A DNA stretch of 64,000 nt, taken from positions 591,501 to 655,500 of the forward strand of contig NZ_CP083374.1 in assembly GCF_017488845.2 (NCBI RefSeq). The letters are read 5' to 3'. The DNA is from Ensifer canadensis. Lineage in GTDB: Bacteria > Pseudomonadota > Alphaproteobacteria > Rhizobiales > Rhizobiaceae. Each line of letters begins with the position of its first letter. Position 1 is the first letter of the stretch. Made by a program: the position numbers and the translations under genes. Positions 16,428 through 25,646 of this stretch are shown one piece after another. The notes under the pieces were generated by a model, which was given only the letters and a program-made list of their open reading frames with translations, did no database searches and was not told the origin of the DNA.

Positions 16428-17095
16428 GTTCACTCATCGAAGCCAAGGATCTCACGCGCATCCTCCAGGAAACGGTGCCGGTCACACTGGTCAAGGAGGT
16501 GACAGCGACGATCGCCGAACGGGAATTCGTCGCAGTCACCGGCCCGTCCGGCTCTGGCAAGTCGTCGCTTCTCTATCTGCTTGGCTTGCTCGATCGGCCG
16601 ACCACCGGCACGCTGATGATCCGCGGCCGGGACACCGATCTCATGGATGAACAGGAGCGGGCCGCCACGCGCCTGGAGAATATCGGCTTCGTCTTCCAGT
16701 TTCACTTCCTGTTGCCGGAGTTCACTGCGCGCGAGAACGTCGAGATCCCGATGCGTAAGCTTGGCCGTCTCGCCCGAGCTGAGATGCGCCAAAGAGCAAG
16801 CGATTTGCTCGACGCACTGGGCCTTTCCGATCATCTCGACAAGCGTCCCGATCAGCTTTCGGGCGGCCAGCGTCAGCGCGTGGCGGTGGCAAGGGCACTC
16901 GCCAACGATCCACCACTGATCCTCGCCGACGAGCCGACCGGCAGCCTCGATAGCAAGAGCTCTGAACAAGTCTTCACCATCCTGGAAACGCTGGTTCGCA
17001 AGCAGGGCAAGACGGTGGTCGCCGTGACGCACGATCTAGACATGGCCGCGCGCATGGACCGGCGCCTCAATCTTGTCGATGGGCGATTGCATTGA
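16424..17095 (+). CDS. ABC exporter ATPase (MacB/LolD/DevA-type)
   Basis: A 223-aa ATPase with Walker A GPSGSGKSS (near residue 41), Q-loop FQFHFLLPEF, signature LSGGQRQRVAVARAL (near 144), Walker B LILADEPTGSLDS and H-loop VTHD. The length and the LADEPTGSLD form are typical of the MacB/LolD group. The start overlaps the permease stop (ATGA), so the two are coupled. It powers the exporter encoded by the two upstream genes. Confidence 0.93.
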   Translation: MSSLIEAKDLTRILQETVPVTLVKEVTATIAEREFVAVTGPSGSGKSSLLYLLGLLDRPTTGTLMIRGRDTDLMDEQERAATRLENIGFVFQFHFLLPEFTARENVEIPMRKLGRLARAEMRQRASDLLDALGLSDHLDKRPDQLSGGQRQRVAVARALANDPPLILADEPTGSLDSKSSEQVFTILETLVRKQGKTVVAVTHDLDMAARMDRRLNLVDGRLH

Positions 17096-17304
17096 GCGAT
17101 CGCTTCGCTTGACTCGCCGCAACAACCTTTGCCCACCGGATCGAAAGCCGGAGCGCATTTTCAAGCCGAGATTGCGAAAGTTGGTTGTCCCAGTTCCAGC
17201 GACAAGTTCCACTCAGCGCCTGCAACCAAACAGTATATGCCAGAACATACCGAGACCACCGGCTTCCCGGCGGATAGATTCATCGCCAAAACGGGCCCTA
17301 ATCG

Positions 17305-18108
17305 TCACTTCGGGAACAGGAACGTTACTGCCGCTCTGAAACCCCATCCTTGCGGCCCGTTTTCAGGTGCCTGTGCCCAGTACCGCGCACCCGCTGTGAA
17401 GCTCACGGGCTGCTCACCGAATTTCACCAACTTTGACACCTGAAAATTGACCGGAACCGACCACTCGTCCTGGATCCAATCGTACGTGCTTTCAGTATTC
17501 AGCGAATAAGTCCATGCATCGGGCGTAGTATAGGAAACAAAAGGCTGCAGATACGTCGAACTGACATCCTCCCGGTCACTCTGGCCGGCGAAAGACCAGA
17601 TGTGGTTGGCCAGTATCCCGTATGTCCAAGGTCCTTCCTGTTTCAAGGCGACAGCCGTAGGACCAGCTCCCCATTTTCCACTCCCAAGTAGCTCATCGGT
17701 CGCCGTTGGGATCAGGAAGACCGGCCCAGCGCCCCAGATGATCCCGCCCGGGCCGGGTTGCTTGGGGGAAACGAAAAGGCTCTGAGTGATATCGCCGAGA
17801 CCGAACTGGTGGCCGGATTGCCCGGCTATGTCATTTTGCGAGATCACCGGCAAGATTGTGCGCGAGATGATGTTCCAGTCTTCGTTCAGCGAGATTGGGA
17901 TGACTGGTTGGATATTGAGGACTTCGCGATTGCCATTCTCAGGGCCGTAACCGCGATCATAGTTGAACTGAAAGGGCACGCTGATGAGCGAAGCAATCGG
18001 ATTGCTGAGCTTCTTGGCGAGCTCAGCGCCGGACTCTTGAGCAACAGCTGACCCGACGGTAGCCATGAAAGAGACAGTCAAACAAATAATTCTGTAGTGC
18101 GGCTTCAT
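17305..18108 (-). CDS. exported outer-membrane beta-barrel-like protein (transporter-annotated family)
   Basis: A 267-aa protein with a signal peptide (about 1-23, cleavage after SAVA). The mature part is rich in alternating aromatic/polar strands (SVPFQFNYDRGYGP, FVSYTTPDAWTYSLNTESTY) and ends in Phe-Leu-Phe-Pro-Lys, as in outer-membrane barrels. Databases often label this family transporter or, misleadingly, neuromedin U. The family likeness is from memory. It is convergent with the ABC exporter genes and is not obviously part of them. Confidence 0.75.
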   Translation of the reverse strand: MKPHYRIICLTVSFMATVGSAVAQESGAELAKKLSNPIASLISVPFQFNYDRGYGPENGNREVLNIQPVIPISLNEDWNIISRTILPVISQNDIAGQSGHQFGLGDITQSLFVSPKQPGPGGIIWGAGPVFLIPTATDELLGSGKWGAGPTAVALKQEGPWTYGILANHIWSFAGQSDREDVSSTYLQPFVSYTTPDAWTYSLNTESTYDWIQDEWSVPVNFQVSKLVKFGEQPVSFTAGARYWAQAPENGPQGWGFRAAVTFLFPK

Positions 18109-18265
18109 ATTGTGACCTCGGCCCCTGGATTCGAAGGTTTTCTGTGCTGCTTTACCTCAAGACGGCAGTGGTGCAGCTCGCATTACGGCACAGTGAGCGG
18201 ACCACGATCGGTCCGCTCGTTGTCTATAAACGTCCGCTGAACGTGGCGAACGGCACATCAGCATC

Positions 18266-19057
18266 CTAAAACCGTACGACCAGGCCGAGGATGGGGCCCT
18301 GCTGAACGGTGTCGAACACGAACCCATCATCGCTGTAGTCGACGCCCAAAGCGCGGTAACCGGCCACTGCCGAAATCGTGTCGCTAAACCGGTAGCCAAT
18401 CGTCGCAGCGACGTCCCAGTCGAGATCGGCACCACCTGCCCCAATGAACCCCCACCCTGTCAGATAGATTTCGGGAGTGAGCGAATAGGTGCCGCGAAGG
18501 CCGGCTAAACCGTCCACCCACGTTGCACCATCGCTTCTGGAACGCCCATCGAGAATGCCACCGCTGAACGAAAGCTCGCTTTCGACGGACCAGACGCGCA
18601 GACCGCCGACGATTTCGAGCCGCGCGCTGTTGTCCTCAAAAACCGAATACCCCGCACCAAGCATTCCGGCGAAGGTCTCGGATTTGAGCTCGGCGTCTGT
18701 GGCAAGGATGCCTCTTGGCGTACCGGCCTGCCCCGAAATCTTGGTATACATGACATCGCCGAAGATGCTGTAAGGTCCATTACGGGCCTCGCCCATCGCC
18801 ATGGCGCCGAAATCGAGGTGATCGAAGATGTCGCTGAAACTGGCGTCGACGTCCACGGCAGGCAAGCCGAATTGCCCGAGTTCCCCCGACAAACCAGCTG
18901 CCCAGAAATAAGGCGCAAAAGTAAAGGTCCAGCCACTCTCCGTGGTCGTCTGCCGAGCCTCTGGCGTCATCGGCGAATAGATGTCCGCAGCCATTGCTCC
19001 ATTACTAACGAGACATGTTCCGATCGCCGCCAGAGCGCGAAGTAGGTATAATTTCAT
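18266..19057 (-). CDS. outer-membrane beta-barrel protein
   Basis: A 263-aa protein with a signal peptide (cleavage after GAMA, about residue 23). The rest has repeated aromatic-rich strands (WTFTFAPYFWAAGL, ETFAGMLGAGYSVFED, DVAATIGYRFSD) and a C-terminal LGLVVRF, whose final Phe is the outer-membrane insertion signal. ATG 19057 is chosen because AGGGG precedes it; an upstream in-frame extension to 19273 is not coding-like. It resembles the porin-like proteins with an YFWAAGLSGE start common in rhizobia. Its function is unknown. Confidence 0.8.
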   Translation of the reverse strand: MKLYLLRALAAIGTCLVSNGAMAADIYSPMTPEARQTTTESGWTFTFAPYFWAAGLSGELGQFGLPAVDVDASFSDIFDHLDFGAMAMGEARNGPYSIFGDVMYTKISGQAGTPRGILATDAELKSETFAGMLGAGYSVFEDNSARLEIVGGLRVWSVESELSFSGGILDGRSRSDGATWVDGLAGLRGTYSLTPEIYLTGWGFIGAGGADLDWDVAATIGYRFSDTISAVAGYRALGVDYSDDGFVFDTVQQGPILGLVVRF

Positions 19058-19185
19058 GCTAGCCCCTAATAGCGGCCGCCGATGCGGCCAACTCGATTTG
19101 CGTCCGCGATTCAGACCCAGACGGAGATCGCTGTTTAACCCGTTGCTGTTTTCGTGAAGGTCGGTCTCGTTCGACCCGACGCGCG

Positions 19186-19214
19186 GGCGTCTAATAAGAC
19201 ACGCGGCGCTGTAG
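19186..19214 (+). repeat. partial copy of rhizobial-type palindromic repeat
   Basis: GGCGTCTAATAAGACACG followed by GCGGCGCTGTAG matches the 3' half of the element at 28171-28268 with few differences. The left outer arm (CTACAGCG) is absent, so the outer stem cannot form. It lies in the roughly 300-base gap between 19058 and 19357, in which I see nothing else. Confidence 0.6.
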
Positions 19215-19357
19215 AAGAGATACTTGGCGCAGCCCAATGGCAAACGCCCAGCGAGAACGCACCGCCTATGCAAATGCCGGCTGCCGCCTACTGTCCTCGG
19301 TCAGAGGACCACAAGAAGCAGAGGCGCCAGCCGAGCATCAGCACAATGGGGGGAGAA

Positions 19358-20791
19358 CTATTCGGCCACAGTGATGCCGGGCGGCTGCCACGTCCCTTCG
19401 CCCGCCGGCAAGATCGAAGGCGCTTCCGTCTTCGGCCAGTACAGGCGCATCACGAGGTAGATTTTGTCATCCGGCGCCGGAAGCCAATTGGATTCCTTGT
19501 CCGCACCGGGGCTGTCCTTTTGGAGGTACAGCGTCAGCGAGCCGTCCGCGTCCTTTTTCATCTCCGGCAACATCGGAGAGTTGATCAGGTAGCGATTGAT
19601 CGGATTCTTGACCAGGAGCTGGCTCTTGCCGTCGTACATGGTAACGGACCAGAACGCATTTACTGGTGGCAACTGGCCGGCCGGGAAGGTCAGCGTGTAG
19701 TTGTGCTTGCTGCCGTCGAGCGGCGCACCGGCCGCGTCCGTTCGGGTATAGGGGTACATGGCTTCGACGGCATCATTGCCCAAGAGACCGCCCTTGGCGG
19801 CGCCTGCCCGCATCACCCAATCGCCATTGTAAAAGGCCTCGTCGCCAAAGAACGAGCCAACGTTCCAGCCGTTGATGTCCTTATTTCCGCTGGCCAGCCA
19901 TTTGTCGACTTTGTCATTTCCCTGCTTCATGGCCACCAGGATTTCGGCTTTATGTTCGAGCGATAATTCCTTGAAGTCGAAGGTCTTGCCGGGACCGATG
20001 CCAATCCTCGCAAGTTTCGCGCGAATCTCCTTGTCCCTTGCCGTCTCAGGGACGAACTGCAGGGCTGCGTCGAGATATTGGAAGAAGTTGTCCTTGATCC
20101 CGGCGGTGGTGGCAGGAAGGAACTCGATCGTGGCCGCGGCTGGCGGGGCCGGAGTTTTAAGAAAACCAGATAGCGGCTGGGCCTTGTAGCCGGCCTGAAT
20201 CTTCTCGACGTTCGGCATGTCGTCGGGGTTGAAGAGCTGCGTGCGGATAAGCGCGAGCGTGAACGGCGTCGTCGATTGGAAAACCTTCTTGATCCCGGAG
20301 GGCGTTTCACCCTTCCAGTCTGGGCCAACGACCAGATAATCGCCTGGCTCGGTCCCCGTGGCGCGCGTGCCGATGTAGCCGTAGTTGTAGGTGTTGCAAT
20401 CGATCAATTGGACCGAGTAGTAGCGGTCCTTTTCGATCACCGGCACCGAGATGACCATCGGCTCAGCGCGCAAATCCAGCCAGATGAACGAGTAAGGCGT
20501 GTCGCTGTTCGGCGTAATGACTGCCGTGTCAGCCGGGCTGGCGACATGGTGCATGTTGTTGATTTCGTTGAACGGCGCCTTGAATTGCCCCGAGTTTTTG
20601 TCAACGGCGAACTCTTGCATAACCGCATAAATCATCACCAGCGGCAGGCCGTAGATGAAGCCTTCCTCGGCGATGTCTTTTGCCTCGATAATGCCCGGGT
20701 GGCTTTGCGCCATCAGCAGGCTTGGCCTCGCGATCACGGCGCTAGCGGCGATCGCCGCGGTGGATCGAAGTAGATCTCTCTTCGTCAGCAT
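19358..20791 (-). CDS. exported DUF1254/DUF1214 protein
   Basis: A 477-aa protein with an N-terminal export signal (about 1-29; KRDLL then a hydrophobic Ala-rich stretch ending MAQS). It is followed by a DUF1254 domain (about 50-190, NSDTPYSFIWLDLRAEP) and a C-terminal DUF1214 domain (about 350-460, NAFWSVTMYDGKSQLL and NRYLINSP). ATG 20791 has AAGGAG eight bases upstream; the frame is open to 21004 but that part lacks coding character. The family is widespread in proteobacteria and mostly uncharacterised. The next upstream gene on the same strand is another exported protein, and a divergent AraC regulator sits beyond it. Confidence 0.85.
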   Translation of the reverse strand: MLTKRDLLRSTAAIAASAVIARPSLLMAQSHPGIIEAKDIAEEGFIYGLPLVMIYAVMQEFAVDKNSGQFKAPFNEINNMHHVASPADTAVITPNSDTPYSFIWLDLRAEPMVISVPVIEKDRYYSVQLIDCNTYNYGYIGTRATGTEPGDYLVVGPDWKGETPSGIKKVFQSTTPFTLALIRTQLFNPDDMPNVEKIQAGYKAQPLSGFLKTPAPPAAATIEFLPATTAGIKDNFFQYLDAALQFVPETARDKEIRAKLARIGIGPGKTFDFKELSLEHKAEILVAMKQGNDKVDKWLASGNKDINGWNVGSFFGDEAFYNGDWVMRAGAAKGGLLGNDAVEAMYPYTRTDAAGAPLDGSKHNYTLTFPAGQLPPVNAFWSVTMYDGKSQLLVKNPINRYLINSPMLPEMKKDADGSLTLYLQKDSPGADKESNWLPAPDDKIYLVMRLYWPKTEAPSILPAGEGTWQPPGITVAE

Positions 20792-20957
20792 TTGCCGTAC
20801 TCCTTGTATTATTCGATGAGTTATCGAAACGGCGCGAGCTGTGGGGCAGCTCCGGAACCCTGGACGGAATCGTCCGGTTGCATTGGCTGTTGGTGAGGTA
20901 TTCGCAAGACCTGATGCGGCTGCAGTCAGGATAATACCGAGCCGCAACCGGCAGGTG

Positions 20958-21479
20958 CTAATATAGAAAGGCCCGCCGGTAGCCGCGCCTGGCCACGCCC
21001 GCATAGGAGAGCGGCGTCAACGGCATGCCGATGATGTCGATGAACACAGAGACCTCGGAGCCCTTCTCCGGCATTTCGCCGCCAACAACCTTGACTGTGT
21101 AGGTCAAGTTATTGTCGTTCAGCTCCGGATTCTCTAGGACGACGACGACCTGCTTCAGCTTGTCCCCTTCGAGGATCGACAGGTCGGCATTCGGCGGATC
21201 GGAAAGGAAGCTGTCCTTGCCCTTGCTCCAGAACGGCACGAAAGCGGCCGTCTCCATGTTCCCGGCAATGCGCTCGGGGCGGTCAGAGAAAAACAACGTG
21301 GCGCCGCCAACACCTTCGAGCGTCAGCTTGCTCGACGCCTTGTCAAATTTCATAGCACTTGCCGTTTGAACGAACAGGAAGTCGGCGACTTCTTCGGTTG
21401 CCTGCGCCAGTCGCGGCATGAACGGCACTGTCGTCGCCGCGACAGAGGCTGCCAGCAGTAGGTTCCGTCTGGTTGTCAT
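20958..21479 (-). CDS. Tat-exported hypothetical protein
   Basis: A 173-aa protein with a clear twin-arginine signal (TTRRNLLLAAS, cleavage near residue 27 after AQA). The mature 145 residues include FLFVQTASAM, a beta-rich centre (LEGDKLKQVVVVLENPEL) and GSEVSVFIDIIG. I do not recognise a domain with known function. It is 166 bases upstream of the DUF1254 gene on the same strand, and divergent from an AraC regulator 140 bases away. A small AraC-controlled exported module is plausible. Confidence 0.75.
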   Translation of the reverse strand: MTTRRNLLLAASVAATTVPFMPRLAQATEEVADFLFVQTASAMKFDKASSKLTLEGVGGATLFFSDRPERIAGNMETAAFVPFWSKGKDSFLSDPPNADLSILEGDKLKQVVVVLENPELNDNNLTYTVKVVGGEMPEKGSEVSVFIDIIGMPLTPLSYAGVARRGYRRAFLY

Positions 21480-21619
21480 AGTCGCACCCCTCCTATAGGT
21501 CGCAAAACATGTGGGTCTCTACTTGTGCTACTCACATGTTTTACGGCACTAAACAGTATTCGCAATACGAAACCACTCATTTTGCGCCACGGTTGTCTTA
21601 TTTCTGGAGTGTTGCATAC

Positions 21620-22630
21620 ATGGCTGAAATCCCGGTCATTTCCAATCGCATCCTGTCTGGCATGCCGGCCTTCATCCGGCGTGAAATGGGGCAAAAGGCG
21701 CTGCTGCAGGCCAATCGTGCCATCGGCTTCGATTTCGAACTGACCGAGGGAGAGAACTGCTTCATCCCGCACGCGGCGGTAATCGGCTTCGTCGAAGCGG
21801 CCGCACGCGTTGCCGGTGAGGCCAACTTCGGAATCCTGATCACGCCGATGATGAACGTCGCCAACTATGGCAGCTTCGGACACTATGTGTTTGGCGCCGA
21901 CACCCTGGGGCAGGCCATCGAGCGCAGCATTGCTGGCCTTCGTTATCATAGTACGGTTGATAGGATGTCAGTCGCAGTGGTTGGCGATGAGGTTCGGTAC
22001 AGCTATGTGTTCGCTTTGGCCGGCCACTCAGGATATGCCAGCATTGTCTGTGCCGCCGCGGGTGTCCTGCTCAGCCTCTTCAAGGCTTATCTGCCCCCTG
22101 ACTGGCGACCGCTGCGCGTCGAGCTTGATACCGACAGACCGCGCCAGGCAGGCCTTATTGAAGACGTCTTCCAGTGTCCGGTTCTTTTCAACGCACCCGC
22201 GACAAGCATCGTCACGGATCGCCATCATCTTTCCGCTGCTCCGAGGCCCGCTTCCTGGCCAATGGTCACCATCGAGGATGTAGCGCGTGACCGGCGAGGC
22301 GGCGCTCCACGGGATCTGCTCGAAGTCATCATGGAGCAGGTCCGGGTCCAAGTTCTCACCGGCAGCGTGTCGATCGATGGTGCCGCGCAATCGTTGGACA
22401 CCAGCGTCCGGACCCTGCAACGGGAGCTGAACAGGGCCGGCACCGATTTTCGCGGGCTGGCGGGCGCGGCAAGGGTTCAGCGAGCCATTGAACTGCTGTG
22501 GCACACGAACGGCTCGATCACGCGCGTTTCGGCGGAGTTAGGGTATTCATCCCCAGCCAATTTCGCCCGGGCCTTCCGAAAGGCAACCGGCAACGGACCG
22601 CGGGAGTTTCGCTCGAATATCTCGCGTTGA
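21620..22630 (+). CDS. AraC-family transcriptional regulator (Arabinose_bd-type N-terminus)
   Basis: A 336-aa regulator. The N-terminal half resembles the OruR/VirF-type ligand-binding domain of AraC proteins (FGHYVFGADTLGQAIE, DEVRYSYVF). The C-terminal AraC HTH (about 240-330) reads SLDTSVRTLQRELNRAGTDF, then AELGYSSPANFARAFRKATG, with the typical final PREFR. ATG 21620 is preferred with GGAG ten bases upstream; the frame is open to 21509. It faces the exported-protein gene at 21479 and probably controls it. Confidence 0.9.
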   Translation: MAEIPVISNRILSGMPAFIRREMGQKALLQANRAIGFDFELTEGENCFIPHAAVIGFVEAAARVAGEANFGILITPMMNVANYGSFGHYVFGADTLGQAIERSIAGLRYHSTVDRMSVAVVGDEVRYSYVFALAGHSGYASIVCAAAGVLLSLFKAYLPPDWRPLRVELDTDRPRQAGLIEDVFQCPVLFNAPATSIVTDRHHLSAAPRPASWPMVTIEDVARDRRGGAPRDLLEVIMEQVRVQVLTGSVSIDGAAQSLDTSVRTLQRELNRAGTDFRGLAGAARVQRAIELLWHTNGSITRVSAELGYSSPANFARAFRKATGNGPREFRSNISR

Positions 22631-22688
22631 AGTTACGGCGGTTTGCCGTTCAGCAGCGCGAACGGCGACCAAGATCAGAAGTACCTGG

Positions 22689-23141
22689 TCAGTCTTGCTC
22701 CATGGGAAATTGGTCCATTCGTATTTGCCGCAACAAGTTCCGTCCGGCGATCAGCAATTCAGACAAGAATGCGACAAGCGATCCGATGAGCGAGACTATG
22801 GCACCACCAAAAAACCAGAAGAGATTTTCTTGGCGCAGTCCGATGGCAAGCGCACCAGCAAGTAGATTTAGGATTGCGCCGCCCGTGCAAATGCCGGCCA
22901 TCACCCCAAGCACGACCGCAACTTCCAGAGCAAGTGCCCTTCGCCGCAGATACGCGAGCTGCATGCGAAACAATTTGCCCTGCTTACCCCTTTCCGCGAC
23001 CTCGTTCAGCCGGTCCGATACTCTCCCGAGGCGAGTGGTGTAGATACTGACAAAGCCTGCGGTACCAGCCAACAAAAACACCGGCGCAAGGGATGTTTGT
23101 ATGACAGAGGCAAGGTCGTTGACGATCGGCGGTGTGTCCAT
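22689..23141 (-). CDS. DUF2721-family membrane protein
   Basis: A 150-aa protein with three hydrophobic segments (about 15-37, 70-95 and 105-130) and the family-typical start SLAPVFLLAGTAGFVSIYTTRLGRV. ATG 23141 is chosen because AGAGGA lies just upstream. The longer frame to 23342 reads through the repeat at 23151-23253 and is not coding. Function unknown; the family is a small integral membrane protein with a cytoplasmic RLxEV loop. Confidence 0.85.
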   Translation of the reverse strand: MDTPPIVNDLASVIQTSLAPVFLLAGTAGFVSIYTTRLGRVSDRLNEVAERGKQGKLFRMQLAYLRRRALALEVAVVLGVMAGICTGGAILNLLAGALAIGLRQENLFWFFGGAIVSLIGSLVAFLSELLIAGRNLLRQIRMDQFPMEQD

Positions 23142-23150
23142 AATTCCTCT

Positions 23151-23253
23151 TAGAGAATTTCCAGGAAAAGCGCGAAGCGGTTTTCCGTCGGTAAATACGC
23201 AAAAACAAAGAGATAGAGCGTTTCCCGGCGCTCCGTTTAAACCGGAACCGCTC
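23151..23253. repeat. dispersed rhizobial-type intergenic repeat
   Basis: The segment beginning GAGAATTTCCAGGAAAAG and continuing through CGAAGCGGTTTTCCGTC and AAACAAAGAGATAGAGCG matches, from memory, an intergenic element present many times in rhizobial genomes. Its right end (TTTAAACCGGAACCGCTC) touches the stop codon of the MscS gene. A shorter decayed likeness (TAGAGCATTTCAGGAAAGG) occurs at 35413-35431. Confidence 0.6.
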
Positions 23254-25281
23254 TTAAGAAGCTGGCCCATTCGGTCCCGGTAGAGCAGTGGTGCCTTGAA
23301 GTTGCCGCGTGGCGTGAGCCGCAGCAGCTGAACCTTTGTCATCTCCGCTCACCTGGACGACAGGCTGAGCGAAATCGATCCCGTTGTCGCCAAACACCTG
23401 CATAAGCATCGTATATGCCTTGCGGCGGATCGCGGTTTGATCGCCAGGCTTACAGGTGAAGCCAACGCCGAGTTCGATGCCGTACTCGCCAATTTGCTCG
23501 ACGCCCTTGAGCTTGAGTGGCTCGATGAATGACGAGCCGAGCTCCGGATCGGCCTGCAATTCCCCGCCGATTGCCTTGATGAGCTTGCGGACCTTGTCAA
23601 GATCGGTTTTGAAGGGGACACGGATGCGGAACTTATCAACCGACCAGTCACGGCTCAAGTTCTTGATGGCGCCAAGCGAACCGAAGGGCACCGTGAATAT
23701 CGGTCCGCGATGGTGCCGCAGCCGGACCGATCGCAAACTGAAGGACTCGACTGTGCCTGTGTAACTTCCCGCCTCAATATACTCCCCGACGCGAAACGCA
23801 TCGTCTAAAAGATAAAAAACACCGCTGACGATGTCCTTGACGAGCGTCTGTGAGCCGAACCCGATGGCCACGCCGACCACGCCCGCACCGGCGATGAGCG
23901 GGCCTATCTGAACCCCCATCTGCGAGAGGACCGTAAGCGCGGCCACACTAAGAAGCCCCGCGGCCAACGCGTTGCGGAATACAGGCAGCAAGGTGCGAAG
24001 CCGGCCTTGGCGGGCGATCTCATTCGGTGTGAGTGCTCTTCCATCGCCAACGCGGCCGAGCTGACGGCCAATGTAAGCATTCCCCAACTGCCAAACGAGG
24101 TCGATGACCAGCAAGATGACGACGCTGTTGAAGGCGCCGGTTATGATTGTCTTGGCGAGCGCCAGCTGACCAGTAATGGGCTGGAAATTGTGACGCCAAA
24201 CGAATGCGATCCAATCCACTGCGATGATGATGATGATCGCTCGCGCGCCTCGTACAAGCAGCACTGTCTTCGGATCCGTCGCATCACCGTCATTCCAGCG
24301 TGAAGCCGCAAACGCGTGGGTCAACTTGTCAGCGATTGACAGGACACGGGGCACAACGACAAACATAATGCCGAGCCAAAATAGCGCCAGGAAACCACCG
24401 CACCAGAGCAGCCAGAGCGTTACGGCGCCGGCAATGCCGGTTGTCCGAGGCACGCGTCGGCCCAAAAGCTGTGCATCATCGCTGGAGCGGTTGCGGCCGA
24501 TAGCTTCGATCGCGATCAGAAGAAGCAGGCCCGAAAATCCAATGGCAATCAAGGAACAGACGTCCTCGGCAACGGCGAGCCGCTCGCATATGGCCGAGAA
24601 TGCCATCGCCGCTGCTAGCACCGCGACGAACAGCCGGACACGGGGATATGCCTTAGCCATCGGCACGGAAACGGTCATCGCCAGCCGGCAAAGCGCCAGC
24701 ACGCTTCGGTAGGCGACTGTCGCGACGAGCGAATAAAGCACGACCACACGCATGAGCGGCGGCCAAGGAAAGATGAGAAAGACGAAGGCAACCGTCGCCG
24801 TGAAAATCAAGAGTGGCGCAAACTCCGTCTGCATCTGCGACAAGAGTTGATTGGGCAAGGTCACGGCTGGCACTGAACGACGAAGGAACCATTCCGTGCA
24901 AAAGCCAATGCCCGCGATGATGCCAATCATCAGGATCCCGGGGGCAAATCCACTATCGTGCGCCTCTTGCCGGACCGACGAGGCTGCGCGGTAGAGTTCG
25001 CTGCCTACACGTGGCACGGCAGACAAAAGGACGTTGAGGCGGGTACGCGAGCGGGCCTCTAAGTCGTCGATGACCCGCGCTACCTCGGCGGCCCCTTTTT
25101 CGGGAACTGCTGCTTGCCTTTGCGCCAGCCATGTCTTCACGTCCGCGTCTTCGAGAAGACGCAGCAGCTCGGCCACCTTTGGCGGTTCTGCTGTGCTCGT
25201 TGCCGGCGCCTGCGCGTACGACAGGGAAACAACCGACAGGCAGATGAGCAGGCTCAGTAACAGGAAGCGAATGATGAACAT
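23254..25281 (-). CDS. large MscS-family mechanosensitive channel
   Basis: A 675-aa inner-membrane channel. A signal peptide (1-23) and a periplasmic helical domain (about 30-115) precede about ten hydrophobic segments (115-470). The pore-lining MscS helix carries GPLIAGAGVVGVAIGFGSQ (near 470), followed by the beta-domain signature FRVGEYIEAGSYTGTVESF and a C-terminal MscS cage domain. This size is intermediate between MscS and MscK/YbdG-type long homologues. It protects against hypo-osmotic shock in known members. The C-terminus extends about 70 residues past the usual end with a low-complexity tail beside the repeat at 23151. Confidence 0.92.
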   Translation of the reverse strand: MFIIRFLLLSLLICLSVVSLSYAQAPATSTAEPPKVAELLRLLEDADVKTWLAQRQAAVPEKGAAEVARVIDDLEARSRTRLNVLLSAVPRVGSELYRAASSVRQEAHDSGFAPGILMIGIIAGIGFCTEWFLRRSVPAVTLPNQLLSQMQTEFAPLLIFTATVAFVFLIFPWPPLMRVVVLYSLVATVAYRSVLALCRLAMTVSVPMAKAYPRVRLFVAVLAAAMAFSAICERLAVAEDVCSLIAIGFSGLLLLIAIEAIGRNRSSDDAQLLGRRVPRTTGIAGAVTLWLLWCGGFLALFWLGIMFVVVPRVLSIADKLTHAFAASRWNDGDATDPKTVLLVRGARAIIIIIAVDWIAFVWRHNFQPITGQLALAKTIITGAFNSVVILLVIDLVWQLGNAYIGRQLGRVGDGRALTPNEIARQGRLRTLLPVFRNALAAGLLSVAALTVLSQMGVQIGPLIAGAGVVGVAIGFGSQTLVKDIVSGVFYLLDDAFRVGEYIEAGSYTGTVESFSLRSVRLRHHRGPIFTVPFGSLGAIKNLSRDWSVDKFRIRVPFKTDLDKVRKLIKAIGGELQADPELGSSFIEPLKLKGVEQIGEYGIELGVGFTCKPGDQTAIRRKAYTMLMQVFGDNGIDFAQPVVQVSGDDKGSAAAAHATRQLQGTTALPGPNGPAS

Positions 25282-25646
25282 GTAACCCCGTCGCAGCCAC
25301 CGCGCTGACCGTTCTCAAATACGGCGGTAAATAACCCCGAACTGATGCTGATCCGACAGAATCAGTCGGATCAGCTTGGCAGGCGGAACCAACCGGAAAA
25401 CACCTTTGTTGCGATCAGTCCATCGAAAATATTCTGTATTCACTCGGCCAGCCCGACTTCACCTGGCTTCCAGGACTTATCGAACCACGGCTCGAGCGGC
25501 CTGCAGGCGCAGAAGGAAATTCCACCCTTTGCAGGCAACTGGCCGTGCCCAGTCGGCGCTACTGTCGCTCGGAACATCGCGGGCGACGCACGAAGTGGGA
25601 AAAAGGGTGAAGATTTAAATCGAACTGGTGCAAACAAGCTCTGGCA
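25282..25646. other. intergenic gap with a perfect 11-bp stem-loop
   Basis: No gene seen in 365 bases. At 25347-25375 a perfect inverted repeat (GCTGATCCGAC, seven-base loop, GTCGGATCAGC) occurs without a T-run on either strand. A GGAAC at 25385 with TGTT 17 bases later is a near match to the EcfG promoter form (GGAAC-N16/17-CGTT), but no plus-strand gene follows. Confidence 0.5.

Noticed and set aside
25385..25410. EcfG-type promoter-like GGAAC-N17-TGTT
   Set aside because: The -10 part is imperfect and no plus-strand gene follows for 1.5 kb.
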